The notes below the pieces were generated by a model. The model had not been told where the DNA came from. It did not search any database and saw only the letters and a list, made by a program, of their open reading frames with translations. Positions 1 to 8,643 of a stretch of DNA of 64,000 bases are shown piece by piece. This stretch comes from an uncultured Dorea sp. GTDB lineage: Bacteria; Bacillota; Clostridia; Lachnospirales; Lachnospiraceae. Position 1 is the stretch's first letter, and each line of letters begins with the position of its first letter. The translations under genes and the position numbers were made by a program. The stretch lies in contig CAJUBG010000010.1 in assembly GCA_910584575.1 (NCBI GenBank), positions 5,261 to 69,260 of the forward strand. The letters run 5' to 3'.

Positions 1-266
1 GGGTGAGGCAGGAGTTAGAGCGTTTCCTTAATGCGCTTTGCGGTAATTTCTACGGGGACGGATGGGAGATTGGAGTGCTTCCCAATAAGAACCAGATTAT
101 TCATGCGCTCAAGCAGGTGGAGGGTGTGAAATATATCAGCCAGTTGTCCCTGCGCAAGTACAGAAGCGGACGGTTTACGGAGTATGAAGTCAATGAAGAA
201 CGGCTGCTGCCATTTTACCGTCTGCCTAAAAGCGGCTTTCATGAAGTGGTGGCAGATTTTCGATAG
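1..266 (+). CDS. Baseplate J-like protein, C-terminal fragment (partial)
   Basis: The reading frame enters from the left edge, so only about the last 87 residues are visible. The end has the layout of the C-terminus of phage/CIS baseplate J (gp6-like) proteins: an 'IIHALKQVEGVKYI' segment followed by a short beta-rich tail. It ends 24 bases before the next, larger baseplate protein. CIS operons usually carry two J-like proteins in tandem (the Afp11/Afp12 arrangement), which fits. The GTG at position 3 is just an internal codon. The assignment relies mainly on context and this short C-terminal pattern. Confidence 0.6.
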   Translation, partial: VRQELERFLNALCGNFYGDGWEIGVLPNKNQIIHALKQVEGVKYISQLSLRKYRSGRFTEYEVNEERLLPFYRLPKSGFHEVVADFR

Positions 267-290
267 ATTAGGGATAAGGGTGGATGGGAA

Positions 291-2396
291 ATGTTCTATG
301 ATTTGAAGCTGGATGATAAATCATACCGAGAGATAGAGGCAGACGCGGTTTTTCAGATACCGGCAGAATGTCCGGACTGGACGAACTATAACCAGTCTGA
401 CCCTGGGATGACGCTGATTAGCCTTCTCTCCTGGCTTGGGGAGATTCAGCAGTACCATATCAGCCAGATTGGCGGATGGAAACGGCAGAAATATCTGAAG
501 CTTGTGGGAATTAACATGCTTCATGCAAAGGCAGCCTGCGGAGCCGTGAGCGTGGAGGCGCCGGCAGGCTCGCCCGGCAGCCAGTTTGCGCTTCTTAAAG
601 GGACACGTTTCTTTGCCGAAAATATGATATTTGAGACGCTTAAGAAAGAAGTGCCCCATCCGGTCAGGCTAATCGGAGCCTACATCCTGAACGGGGAGGT
701 GCCGAAGCAGTATATCAACATCGGCAATGACCTGGAAAAACGGATGCGCCTTTATCCTTTCGGAGAAGAACCCAAGGTAATGAACCGATGCTGCTTTGTG
801 CTGGACCGGCCTTTTGATACCAGAGGGCAGACCGTGGTTTACTTTCATATACGAACAGATTATGAAGTGACCCGCAATCCTATCTGCAAAGATTTTATTC
901 CCCTCTCAGAGCTTAAGTGGGAATATCAGTCCGAGGACGGGTGGGAGGAGTTGCCTGTTGATTTTGATACCACCTATGGTTTGCTGCAGAACGGAAGAAT
1001 CGGCTTTCATTTACCGAAGGAAATGGCGTTGGATAAGGAGTACGGGGCATGGCAGCTTCGTGTGACTCTCTTGAAAAATGATTATGATGTGGCGCCTTTG
1101 ATTCAGAATATATATTTTAATGAGATTGAGGTGCGGCAGCACCATTCCTACTGCGATTATGAGGACTTTGAAGCAGATGCGGTAATTTCCGGGGAGGAAG
1201 AAGGGAAGTATTCGGTTAAAAGCGGGATGTATCTTGCAAAAGTCGGGCAGACAGAGCTTTATGTAAGAAAAGACGACGGTTTTATACCGGTTACAGTGGC
1301 GGGGAAGGAGTCAGCGCCCGACGGTGACGTCATCATCTCTTTTTTCTGGCAGACGGAAGGGGAAGCCTGCTTTGCCTGCCGGCTTGCCGCCTATGAGAAG
1401 GAGTTCTGGGGCAGGCGGCAGGTCGGCGTAGGAAAGGGGTATGCGAACCAGGAGTACCGTCTGGATATTCCGAATCTGGTGTATGACGAGTTCGAGCTTA
1501 TGGTCTGTGACAGGCAGGACGGGAGATTTTATCCGTTTCGGAGGGTGGAGGATTTTGACGCCTGCACGCCTGAGGATATGGCGTATGTTCTGGAGATTGC
1601 GCAGAACAGGCTGTTGTTTGGCAATTGTGAAAACGGGATGGCGCCGGACGGGGAGATTCGTCTGCTGCGTCTTCGGGTGAGCAGCGGGCAGGCGGGCAAC
1701 ATTAAGGCGGGGAGGATTCGGAAATGTGAGGAGTATCCGACGCTTCTGGTCCGCCAATACCGCGAGACTTACGGGGGAAGGGACGATGAGACTGTGGAGG
1801 CGTGTTATGAACGCCTGCGGCGTGAATTGAAGCAGATTAACAGGGGTGTTACGTATTCTGACTATGAAGAACTTGTACGCCAAACGCCGGGGCTTTTGAT
1901 CAAGGACTGCAAGGTGGTTCCTGCCTCCCTTCGGGAAAATGAGATTGCGATTGTGGTACGTCCCTTAAGTTACAGGAAATTAGATACGCGGCTCAGTCAC
2001 CCATACAGGAAAAATCTTGAGCAGATGCTTGACCAAAGAAAGCTGCTCGGTACTTCCATAAGGCTTTTAAATCCAGAGTATGTAGGCATTGCTGTTTTTG
2101 CGGAGATAGTGATTCGGCCTCAGTTTACCGATGCAGAGGCGATGATTGAGGAGGCTGTGAGGGCTTATGTGGACGACCAGTCGTGGGAGATTGGAAAGCC
2201 GGTGTCCGGCAGCGTGTTGTATGGAATTATTGATATGCTGCCCTGTGTGTGGCAGGCAAGGTCCGTGTCCGTGGAGGCGCAGGGACGGGGATACCGCCAT
2301 CTTGTGAACGGGGACGTTAAGCTTCCGCCCAACGGGCTGCCGTATTTGAAGGAGACGGATATCCGGATTTTTACAGCAGGGGAAACTGAGATATAG
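291..2396 (+). CDS. Baseplate J/gp6-like wedge protein of a contractile injection system
   Basis: This 701-residue protein resembles the large baseplate wedge proteins of contractile injection systems, which link the spike hub to the sheath at the cell-proximal end. Near residues 25-60 it has the family's 'DWTNYNQSDPGMTLISLLSW' segment, followed by 'GEIQQYHISQI'. The C-terminal third (about 490-701) has the repeated alpha/beta arrangement of baseplate J proteins, including 'RRELKQINRGVTYSDYEELV'. It lies between the J-like fragment upstream and the tail protein gene 15 bases downstream, in a tightly packed operon. ATG 291 follows a GGATGGGAA stretch. I see no frameshift. Family is firm; equivalence to Afp12/Pvc12 is inferred. 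Confidence 0.85.
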   Translation: MFYDLKLDDKSYREIEADAVFQIPAECPDWTNYNQSDPGMTLISLLSWLGEIQQYHISQIGGWKRQKYLKLVGINMLHAKAACGAVSVEAPAGSPGSQFALLKGTRFFAENMIFETLKKEVPHPVRLIGAYILNGEVPKQYINIGNDLEKRMRLYPFGEEPKVMNRCCFVLDRPFDTRGQTVVYFHIRTDYEVTRNPICKDFIPLSELKWEYQSEDGWEELPVDFDTTYGLLQNGRIGFHLPKEMALDKEYGAWQLRVTLLKNDYDVAPLIQNIYFNEIEVRQHHSYCDYEDFEADAVISGEEEGKYSVKSGMYLAKVGQTELYVRKDDGFIPVTVAGKESAPDGDVIISFFWQTEGEACFACRLAAYEKEFWGRRQVGVGKGYANQEYRLDIPNLVYDEFELMVCDRQDGRFYPFRRVEDFDACTPEDMAYVLEIAQNRLLFGNCENGMAPDGEIRLLRLRVSSGQAGNIKAGRIRKCEEYPTLLVRQYRETYGGRDDETVEACYERLRRELKQINRGVTYSDYEELVRQTPGLLIKDCKVVPASLRENEIAIVVRPLSYRKLDTRLSHPYRKNLEQMLDQRKLLGTSIRLLNPEYVGIAVFAEIVIRPQFTDAEAMIEEAVRAYVDDQSWEIGKPVSGSVLYGIIDMLPCVWQARSVSVEAQGRGYRHLVNGDVKLPPNGLPYLKETDIRIFTAGETEI

Positions 2397-2411
2397 AAGT
2401 GAGGCGATAAA

Positions 2412-3557
2412 GTGGATCAGCTTAGATATTTCGTATTCAATAAAAGAAAGGATTATGAATCCGGATACAGGAACGGGATTCAGATTACCCCAAAGGGAAT
2501 TGCCTTAATGGAGGGCGCGTCTCAGAACGGAACCTTTATTTCGCGTCTGCTTGACAGCGGGGAGGAAGAAAACCAATGGCACAGGGCGGTGATTCAAAGC
2601 GAGGATTATGGGGATGATTCCATCAAGTTTTATATCTACTGCTGTGACAGGGATCGTGTAGCGGTGGATGGACGTATCCGGCTGTGGGAGGAGTTGATTC
2701 GCGATACAGAGGTTCCCCTTGAGAAGAAACGAAGGGTGATGGAGCCATATCTGGCGCATATCGTACAGAATCCCTCGGATATCCTTTTGTATCACGCCAG
2801 GGGGAGGTATCTGTGGATAGAGGTGCAGTTATTCTGCCAGGCGGGGTTTCTTCCTGAGATCAGCCATATGAAGATCTATGCCGGAAACCGAAATTTTCTT
2901 TCATATATGCCGGCAATCTATCAGACAGGGGGAAGGGAGGATTTCTTAGGCAGGTTTCTCGGACTGTTCGAGTCGGTCTACCAGGATCTTGACGAGAAGA
3001 TCGGAGATTCAAAAAGACAGCTTGACCCTATTGCGGCTCAGCCGGAATTTTTACATTGGCTTGCAAAATGGGTGGGAGTTTCTAACGCGCATCTGTGGCA
3101 GGAGGATAAACTTAGGCTTCTGCTTCGGGGAATTGTGAAGAAGAACCTGCTTCGCGGAACCAGAGAGTACATGGAGTATATGATAGGTACATTTACGGGA
3201 GAGCGCCCTTTCTTTCTGGAGTATTCAGATATTGAGCGTTACAGGAAAAATCCTGTGGCTTACCGTTGCCTGAGAAAATCGTATGCCTATGGCCCCTATG
3301 AGGTGAGTGTGTTTGTGCGTGAGCAGGCAGTCTCCTCCCTTCGAGAGCAGCATGCTTTGAAAAGAATGATTGAGGACATGAAGCCTGCGCATATCCGGAT
3401 GCATCTGGTCATCCTGCGTCCGGGGATTTACCTGGGGCAGAATGTGTACGCGGGGGTAAACAGTATGCTTGTGGCTTACGAGCGTGCGAATCTGAACGGA
3501 GTATCTGCCATCCCGTCTATCGTGGGCGAGGCAGAAGCCAAGGCAAAGGAGGAATGA
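2412..3557 (+). CDS. Phage tail protein I / TIGR02242-like baseplate protein
   Basis: The 381-residue product matches the P2 gpI-like 'phage tail protein domain' family found in CIS clusters. The diagnostic region is around residues 165-255: 'YMPAIYQ', then 'FLGRFLGLFESVYQDLDEKI', then 'LDPIAAQPEFLHWLAKWVGV' and a KLRLLLRGIVKKNLLRGT segment. The N-terminal 150 residues are beta-rich and less conserved. Such proteins sit at the baseplate periphery, where fibres or adaptors attach. Translation starts at GTG 2412, 7 bases after GAGG; the in-frame alternative starts are worse placed. The stop overlaps the first ATG of the next gene, suggesting translational coupling. Confidence 0.82.
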   Translation: MDQLRYFVFNKRKDYESGYRNGIQITPKGIALMEGASQNGTFISRLLDSGEEENQWHRAVIQSEDYGDDSIKFYIYCCDRDRVAVDGRIRLWEELIRDTEVPLEKKRRVMEPYLAHIVQNPSDILLYHARGRYLWIEVQLFCQAGFLPEISHMKIYAGNRNFLSYMPAIYQTGGREDFLGRFLGLFESVYQDLDEKIGDSKRQLDPIAAQPEFLHWLAKWVGVSNAHLWQEDKLRLLLRGIVKKNLLRGTREYMEYMIGTFTGERPFFLEYSDIERYRKNPVAYRCLRKSYAYGPYEVSVFVREQAVSSLREQHALKRMIEDMKPAHIRMHLVILRPGIYLGQNVYAGVNSMLVAYERANLNGVSAIPSIVGEAEAKAKEE

Positions 3558-3562
3558 GAGAT

Positions 3563-5290
3563 ATGAAGAACTTAAAGAGCTTTCCATTTGAGAGAAACCG
3601 TTATTTTTATGGGAAGCTTTTGTCTGTGGAGGATTTTGAGACAGAGCAGAAATATTTTAATGATAAGCGCAGGACCATCAACCGTTTCCTTTTTGGCTCA
3701 GGCGTAGTCTGCGGGCTTGGGGTCGTGGAGGTGGATGACGAGAGCATTTCCGTGGAGAGAGGTCTTGCCCTGGATTTTGCAGGGCGTGAGATTGTGCTGG
3801 ACGAACCAGCCATCCGAAAAGTGTCAGAATTGGACGGATATGGCGGCGGGGAGGATACAGGATTTTACTATCTTTGCCTGGAGTACCGCGAGGAGGCTGC
3901 CGAGCTTATGCATAACGTGGCGGGGACGGCAGGAAAGAACGGAAGCGAGTTCAATAAGTATAAAGAGGGATACCGCCTTTATGTAACCCAGGAAGAACCG
4001 GAGAGGGAGATTTTTACTCCTGCAAGGCTCTATGAGGAACGGTGCGAGGTCTATCATGGACATGGAATCCGCGTGTCCCAGGTGATGCCGAAATTCCTGG
4101 AGGCAGGAAAAGAGGCGGTCTTAAGAATTGAGATTGAGCATTCGGGACAGCAGGAGTTTTCCTTTGAGTATGAGTTAGAGCTGTCTTTTCTTACCAGCGG
4201 GGAAGGAAATAGGGTGCATGTCCGCTTTCGGGAGGAGGACGGCGTCAAGGATAAGAGTTACCGGCTTGAGCTTCCGCTTAAGGCGGCAGGCGTTTTGGAT
4301 GTACAGGCAGAGGCTTCTCTGGTGGAGGGAAGTTTTAAACTCCTGGCAGGCGGCAGGGAGTATACAGGTGCAAAGCATTGCGTGAGTCGGGCCTATGTGG
4401 GCGGCATGGACATATATGAAGCTACGCAGGCAGAGTATTACAGGACTGCCATGGATTTTATTTCAGGAAATACCTTTCAGCAGGGGATTTATCTGGCGAA
4501 GATTTTTGTGGTTCGGGCGGGTGACGTCTGCCTGATTGAGAGGATTGAGCCGCTTCCCTTTGACCAGAAGATTATGCACTGTGAGATTGCGCAGGCCATG
4601 ATTGGGAAGCTGTCCGAGGATGTAAGGCGGCTTATGAAGGATAAGCGGCAGGAGATTGAGAATCAGAAGATTCAGAGTGAGGAAAAGCCTCTCAGGGCGG
4701 CCTATGGAGAGATGGTGTTTGAGCTTGGAAATACCCGTGCGGGAGAGGTGCTGTATTCGGATGAGATTGTCCATGGACTGGGCTTTGGCTCGGTTACGAT
4801 TATGCTTGGCTATGAGGTGGACGATGGCTTTGAGGACGACGCCCAGATGATGTTTGGGGACGCGTCTTTGTTTGAGAGCAGCCATGGATTCGTCGGCTCT
4901 CTGGGGGCGAAGCTGATGCCGTCGGAGGGGACGTTCGAGATAGGGCTTAAGATCTTAAAAAATGATGATGCGAAGCAGGTGCGGGTTCACTGGACGGCTC
5001 TCCGCAATGAGATACGCAGGCCGGAGTCTGCCAAGAAGAAGCATATTTTCATCCAGCCGGATAATCCCAATGTATTCGTTGGGGAGAGCGTGGTATTTAC
5101 CGCGGTGCTTGAGGGCTTCACGGACGAGAGGCTGAAATGGACGGTGAGGGATCCTGAGGGCGGCGTTATTGACAAGAACGGAAAATATACTGCGCCGGAG
5201 ACGGCAGGGATTTATCATATTATGGTTTCCAGCGTGACTTATCCGAAGGTGCAGGCGTCTACGTTTGTGGTGGTGCGGCAGAAAGAGTGA
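3563..5290 (+). CDS. CIS-associated accessory protein with C-terminal Ig-like domain
   Basis: This 575-residue protein begins with a characteristic N-terminal block, 'FPFERNRYFYGKLLSVEDFE' followed by 'NDKRRTINRFLFG' and 'VVCGL', which I associate with proteins encoded in CIS clusters; its biochemical role is not known to me. The middle is beta-rich with a charged helical stretch around residues 335-385. The last ~85 residues form a bacterial Ig-like domain ('FVGESVVFTAVLEG', 'LKWTVRDPEGGVID', 'GKYTAPETAGIYHI'). No signal peptide is visible. ATG 3563 sits 10 bases after AGGAGG, whereas the overlapping ATG 3554 is only 1 base from it, so 3563 is preferred. A surface fibre, cap or adaptor role is a guess from the Ig fold and position. 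Confidence 0.7.
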   Translation: MKNLKSFPFERNRYFYGKLLSVEDFETEQKYFNDKRRTINRFLFGSGVVCGLGVVEVDDESISVERGLALDFAGREIVLDEPAIRKVSELDGYGGGEDTGFYYLCLEYREEAAELMHNVAGTAGKNGSEFNKYKEGYRLYVTQEEPEREIFTPARLYEERCEVYHGHGIRVSQVMPKFLEAGKEAVLRIEIEHSGQQEFSFEYELELSFLTSGEGNRVHVRFREEDGVKDKSYRLELPLKAAGVLDVQAEASLVEGSFKLLAGGREYTGAKHCVSRAYVGGMDIYEATQAEYYRTAMDFISGNTFQQGIYLAKIFVVRAGDVCLIERIEPLPFDQKIMHCEIAQAMIGKLSEDVRRLMKDKRQEIENQKIQSEEKPLRAAYGEMVFELGNTRAGEVLYSDEIVHGLGFGSVTIMLGYEVDDGFEDDAQMMFGDASLFESSHGFVGSLGAKLMPSEGTFEIGLKILKNDDAKQVRVHWTALRNEIRRPESAKKKHIFIQPDNPNVFVGESVVFTAVLEGFTDERLKWTVRDPEGGVIDKNGKYTAPETAGIYHIMVSSVTYPKVQASTFVVVRQKE

Positions 5291-5297
5291 GGCGGAT

Positions 5298-6176
5298 ATG
5301 ATAATTAAGTTTCAGGATATGCAGTATGAGCTGATTTCCAAAATCAAGACCACGGTTTCCGGTAACATTGACCTGTATCTTGCCTGCGATGTGAAACGCA
5401 GGGAGGGGCTGTATACAGTGGCCTGTGTGAGGGACATGGAGATTGCTAGGAAGCTGATTATGGTTACGACGAAGCAAAACGTCAGCCTTTCATTTCGGGA
5501 TCTTCACGCCAGCTTTAATGCGGACGGCAAATATTATGTCATTTTCAACTATGCTCAAGGCAGGACGCTTCAGCAGGCGTTGGAGGACGGCAAATTTAAT
5601 CTGCGGGAACGGCTGCAAATTATGAAAAACATATTTGCCCAGATATTTCTGTTGAATATGCCGGAGTGTTTTCTGTATGAGGCTTTGCGCAAGGAGAATA
5701 TCATAGTGGATGATTCTCTGGGGGTGCGGTTCAACTACTTTTTTACAGAGATTGACTATTACTGGCAGGTACAGGAAAAGGATCTGATGAATCGGGTCAA
5801 TGGGCTGGTGCATGAGCTGTTTGCCCGTGAGCTTGAAAAGAAAAGCTCACGTGAGCTGATGGAATTTGCCTTGGATTTGGACGAGGGATGCTACGGGTAT
5901 CTGTGGGACTGTTATGTGGCTTATGACGAGGTCTATGAGACAGTGCTTGCAAAGACCGAACAGCGTGAGCCAGAGCCGGGGCGTATCTGGTGGCGGGCGT
6001 GGGAGAAGCTCAAAAAGTTTTTTCCTACAATCAGGACGGTGCTTGCGGCGGCGCTGATTGTGTCGGCGGCCATTTATCTGCTGTGGAATCTTCCGAATCC
6101 GGCGCTTTCGGATAACGGAGTGTCTTTCGGGCAGATTGGTACGCTTGAGATTAAGGAGAAGGCAGATAAGCCGTAG
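5298..6176 (+). CDS. EssB-like membrane pseudokinase in CIS operon
   Basis: The 292-residue protein has a kinase-like cytoplasmic part (about 1-235), one membrane helix near 248-268 ('TVLAAALIVSAAIYLLW') and a short outside tail. This layout is that of EssB/YukC, the pseudokinase of the type VII secretion apparatus. The catalytic-loop position reads 'LYEALRKENIIVDD', where an active kinase would have HRDxKxxN; the catalytic Asp is absent, and the DFG position reads 'FNYFF'. It is therefore predicted inactive, acting as a scaffold or sensor. ATG 5298 follows GAGG by 6 bases. The gene sits between the Ig-capped protein and the MORN protein, both CIS-linked. The EssB relationship rests on pattern resemblance, not an alignment score. 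Confidence 0.6.
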   Translation: MIIKFQDMQYELISKIKTTVSGNIDLYLACDVKRREGLYTVACVRDMEIARKLIMVTTKQNVSLSFRDLHASFNADGKYYVIFNYAQGRTLQQALEDGKFNLRERLQIMKNIFAQIFLLNMPECFLYEALRKENIIVDDSLGVRFNYFFTEIDYYWQVQEKDLMNRVNGLVHELFARELEKKSSRELMEFALDLDEGCYGYLWDCYVAYDEVYETVLAKTEQREPEPGRIWWRAWEKLKKFFPTIRTVLAAALIVSAAIYLLWNLPNPALSDNGVSFGQIGTLEIKEKADKP

Positions 6177-6198
6177 TAAGGGTAAGGAGGTATGAGAT

Positions 6199-8031
6199 AT
6201 GCAGGGCGGTCTGATCGGGCGTACAGCCAGGAGGCTTTCCCATATATTAATGGCGCCGGTTCAGGTGGTGATCCGCAAGGCAAAGAGGACGTTCAGTCCG
6301 GATTCCTTTGCCTCCAAGGTCATAACCGATGTCCGTAAGGGGATTAATCAGAAAAAGAATAAAAAAGAGCGAGTAATTGGGGATTATTATTCCGTTGGGA
6401 AATATTATGTGCTGAAACGGATGGTGTTCTTCATTCTGCTTGCTGCGATTATCCTTCCGGTTCTGTATATTAAGCTTGTGCATCCGGTTTTGGTATCCCA
6501 TTTCTTCACCAAGACCATGGTGGTCAATTCTTCTGACATGGTGGGATATTCCGGTAAGGTTGAGCTTCTGTCCGAAGATGGCGGAGAGTTAATCTTCAAG
6601 GGTAAGATGGAGGATGGAAGAATCAACGGAAACGGCAAGCTCTATACCTATTCGGGCGCGCTTTTGTATGAGGGCAATTTTGAGATGGAGGCGTACTCCG
6701 GCGAAGGAGAGCTTTATTATGAGAACAGTAAGACTCTCCGATATAAGGGGACGTTTCTCCTGAACCAGTATGAGGGACAGGGAATGCTCTACGACAAAGA
6801 AGGAAATCTTCAGTACAAGGGGGATTTTAAGAACGGGCTGTATGAGGGAAGCGGGACACTGTATTTCCCAAGCGGCCAAAAGGAGTATGTAGGAACCTTT
6901 GTCAAGGGAGAGATGGAGGGGCAGGGAACCCTCTATAACGAGGCGGGAAATGAAATCGCCACGGGAACCTTTGAGAACGGAGAACCGCTGCTTTCGGAGG
7001 TGGTCTTGACGGACGAGGCGGGTAATGTGGTCTATGAAGGAACGGTCAATACGGACGGCGAGTATGAAGGAGAAGGAAAGCTCTATGAGGACGGCGTACT
7101 TGCGTATGAAGGTGATTTTGTAGACGGCAAGAAGACCGGCGAGGGAACCCTTTCCAATGACAAGGGCGAGACTGTGTACGAGGGCGACTTTGTCGAGGAT
7201 AAATATGAGGGAGAGGGAAAGCTCTATGAAAGCGGCGCGCTTGCCTATGAGGGCGGCTTCGTGAAAGGAAAAAAGGAGGGGGACGGAACCTCCTATGACG
7301 CCGAAGGAAATGTGGTCTATGAGGGCGAGTTTGCCAAGGATGAGTACGAAGGAGAAGGAAAGCTCTATGAGGACGGTATCCTTGTGTATGACGGAGGCTT
7401 TTTAAAAGGCGAGTATGACGGCAAGGGAACCCTGTTCTATGATGAGGGCGCATTCATGTACGAGGGCGCGTTTGAGAAGGGGAAAAGAGAGGGGCTTGGC
7501 AAGGTCTATACCGGCAAGGGAGACATTGTGTATGACGGCAGTTTTAAGTCGGACGTCTATAACGGGGAAGGAAAGCTCTATGACGATAACAAGGTGCTGG
7601 TAATCTATGACGGGAACTTTGTGGATGGTCTGTACCAGGGGGCAGGGAAGCTGACGGATTCCGAGACGGAGTCGCTGTTGTATGACGGCGAGTTTTATCA
7701 GGGACAGTACAGCGGAACAGGGAAGCTGTACCAGCCTGCAACCGGCGGATTAATCTACGAGGGAGGCTTCCTGAACGGCCTGTATTATGGCTCTGGGAAG
7801 CTGTGGGATGAGTCAGGGAACCTTCTCTATGCCGGAGACTTTATCAACGGCCAGTATTTCGGGCGTGGCGTCCGTTATGACCCATACTCCGGAATGGTTC
7901 TGGAATCCGGACAGTTTAAGTATGGGGTGCTGACGCAGTCGGAGCCGGTGGAGAGCGTTTTTGGGGGAAGTACAGGCACGTCGAATCAGACCACCCAGTC
8001 AGGTACATCTTCCGAAGGAGTTAAGAATTAA
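6199..8031 (+). CDS. Membrane-anchored MORN-repeat protein of CIS operon
   Basis: This 610-residue protein has a basic N-terminus, a single membrane helix near residues 75-97 ('VFFILLAAIILPVLYIKLV') and then about 19 MORN-type units of roughly 24 residues (about 135-585) with the pattern YEG-F-G-YEGEGKLY. MORN repeats form elongated beta hairpin ladders that bind lipid or protein partners. The tail is Ser/Thr/Gln-rich. The positively charged N-terminus suggests N-in topology, placing the ladder outside. ATG 6199 is 8 bases after AAGGAGG. Several units are nearly identical in DNA (for example around 7060 and 7348), indicating recent internal duplication. Its placement inside the CIS operon suggests a membrane dock or periscope-like element; this is inference. 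Confidence 0.8.
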   Translation: MQGGLIGRTARRLSHILMAPVQVVIRKAKRTFSPDSFASKVITDVRKGINQKKNKKERVIGDYYSVGKYYVLKRMVFFILLAAIILPVLYIKLVHPVLVSHFFTKTMVVNSSDMVGYSGKVELLSEDGGELIFKGKMEDGRINGNGKLYTYSGALLYEGNFEMEAYSGEGELYYENSKTLRYKGTFLLNQYEGQGMLYDKEGNLQYKGDFKNGLYEGSGTLYFPSGQKEYVGTFVKGEMEGQGTLYNEAGNEIATGTFENGEPLLSEVVLTDEAGNVVYEGTVNTDGEYEGEGKLYEDGVLAYEGDFVDGKKTGEGTLSNDKGETVYEGDFVEDKYEGEGKLYESGALAYEGGFVKGKKEGDGTSYDAEGNVVYEGEFAKDEYEGEGKLYEDGILVYDGGFLKGEYDGKGTLFYDEGAFMYEGAFEKGKREGLGKVYTGKGDIVYDGSFKSDVYNGEGKLYDDNKVLVIYDGNFVDGLYQGAGKLTDSETESLLYDGEFYQGQYSGTGKLYQPATGGLIYEGGFLNGLYYGSGKLWDESGNLLYAGDFINGQYFGRGVRYDPYSGMVLESGQFKYGVLTQSEPVESVFGGSTGTSNQTTQSGTSSEGVKN

Positions 8032-8063
8032 TTTCAGTAACAGATAAAAGGAGGGAGATACTT

Positions 8064-8642
8064 TTGGCAGATTACACGAGGATTGCGGATACGGGAAACG
8101 GCATATTGGCGCTGCTTACGGAGGCGCTGATTCCAGAGCTTCTGAACAGTCCGGACCAGATTGGCCTGTGCTCTCCGGATGAGCACGGGGACTATGCGGT
8201 GGGAGTATGGCTCTATGACGTGAAGGAGGATACCTCCATACAGGCGCATGAGATGGCGAATATCGGAAGGAATACACAGCGGTATCCCTCTGCTTATCTG
8301 ACTCTTTACTATATGATTACCCTCTTTTTACAGAGTGATTTGAAGTATCGGGCCGTACAGGAGCATCAGATTATGGGAAGGATTATTCAGGCATTTCGCG
8401 ATAAGGCGGCTCTTAATCCGGATACATTTACGCCCACAGGAGAGTCGGGAGGAGGCAACATCCGTTTGCAGATGCGTGAAATGGATATTGAGGAAAAGGT
8501 GCGGCTGTGGACTGTGCCAAACGCGGCGTACCGGACGTCTCTGTTTTACACGGCAGGGCCGGTGGAGATTCTGTCTACCAGAAAACGTTCGGTAAGACGT
8601 GTACAGGAAATCGACTATCGTTTTACAGGAAAGGACAGGTAG
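8064..8642 (+). CDS. DUF4255 (Pvc16/Afp16 N-terminal type) CIS terminator protein
   Basis: The 192-residue protein fits DUF4255, the family of the CIS tube/sheath terminator (Pvc16, Afp16) that caps the inner tube and fixes particle length. Visible hallmarks are the helical 'GILALLTEALIPELL' start, the strand pair 'VGVWLYDVKEDTSIQ', the 'AYLTLYYMITLF' segment and the 'EHQIMGRIIQAFRD' helix. Initiation is at TTG 8064, preceded by AAGGAGGGAG with a spacer of about 9 bases; no ATG is suitably placed. It is separated from the next gene by one base. Family assignment is good; the length-control role is transferred from characterised eCIS. Confidence 0.82.
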   Translation: MADYTRIADTGNGILALLTEALIPELLNSPDQIGLCSPDEHGDYAVGVWLYDVKEDTSIQAHEMANIGRNTQRYPSAYLTLYYMITLFLQSDLKYRAVQEHQIMGRIIQAFRDKAALNPDTFTPTGESGGGNIRLQMREMDIEEKVRLWTVPNAAYRTSLFYTAGPVEILSTRKRSVRRVQEIDYRFTGKDR

Positions 8643-8643
8643 C

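Noticed and set aside
1311..1883. 190-residue minus-strand open frame within the baseplate gene
   Set aside because: No ribosome site, no recognisable domain, and wholly covered by a well-supported plus-strand gene.
7046..7453. Long minus-strand open frame (135 residues) inside the MORN gene
   Set aside because: It is rich in Arg, His and Pro with no start signal and mirrors the repeated MORN codons; it is a shadow of the plus-strand gene.
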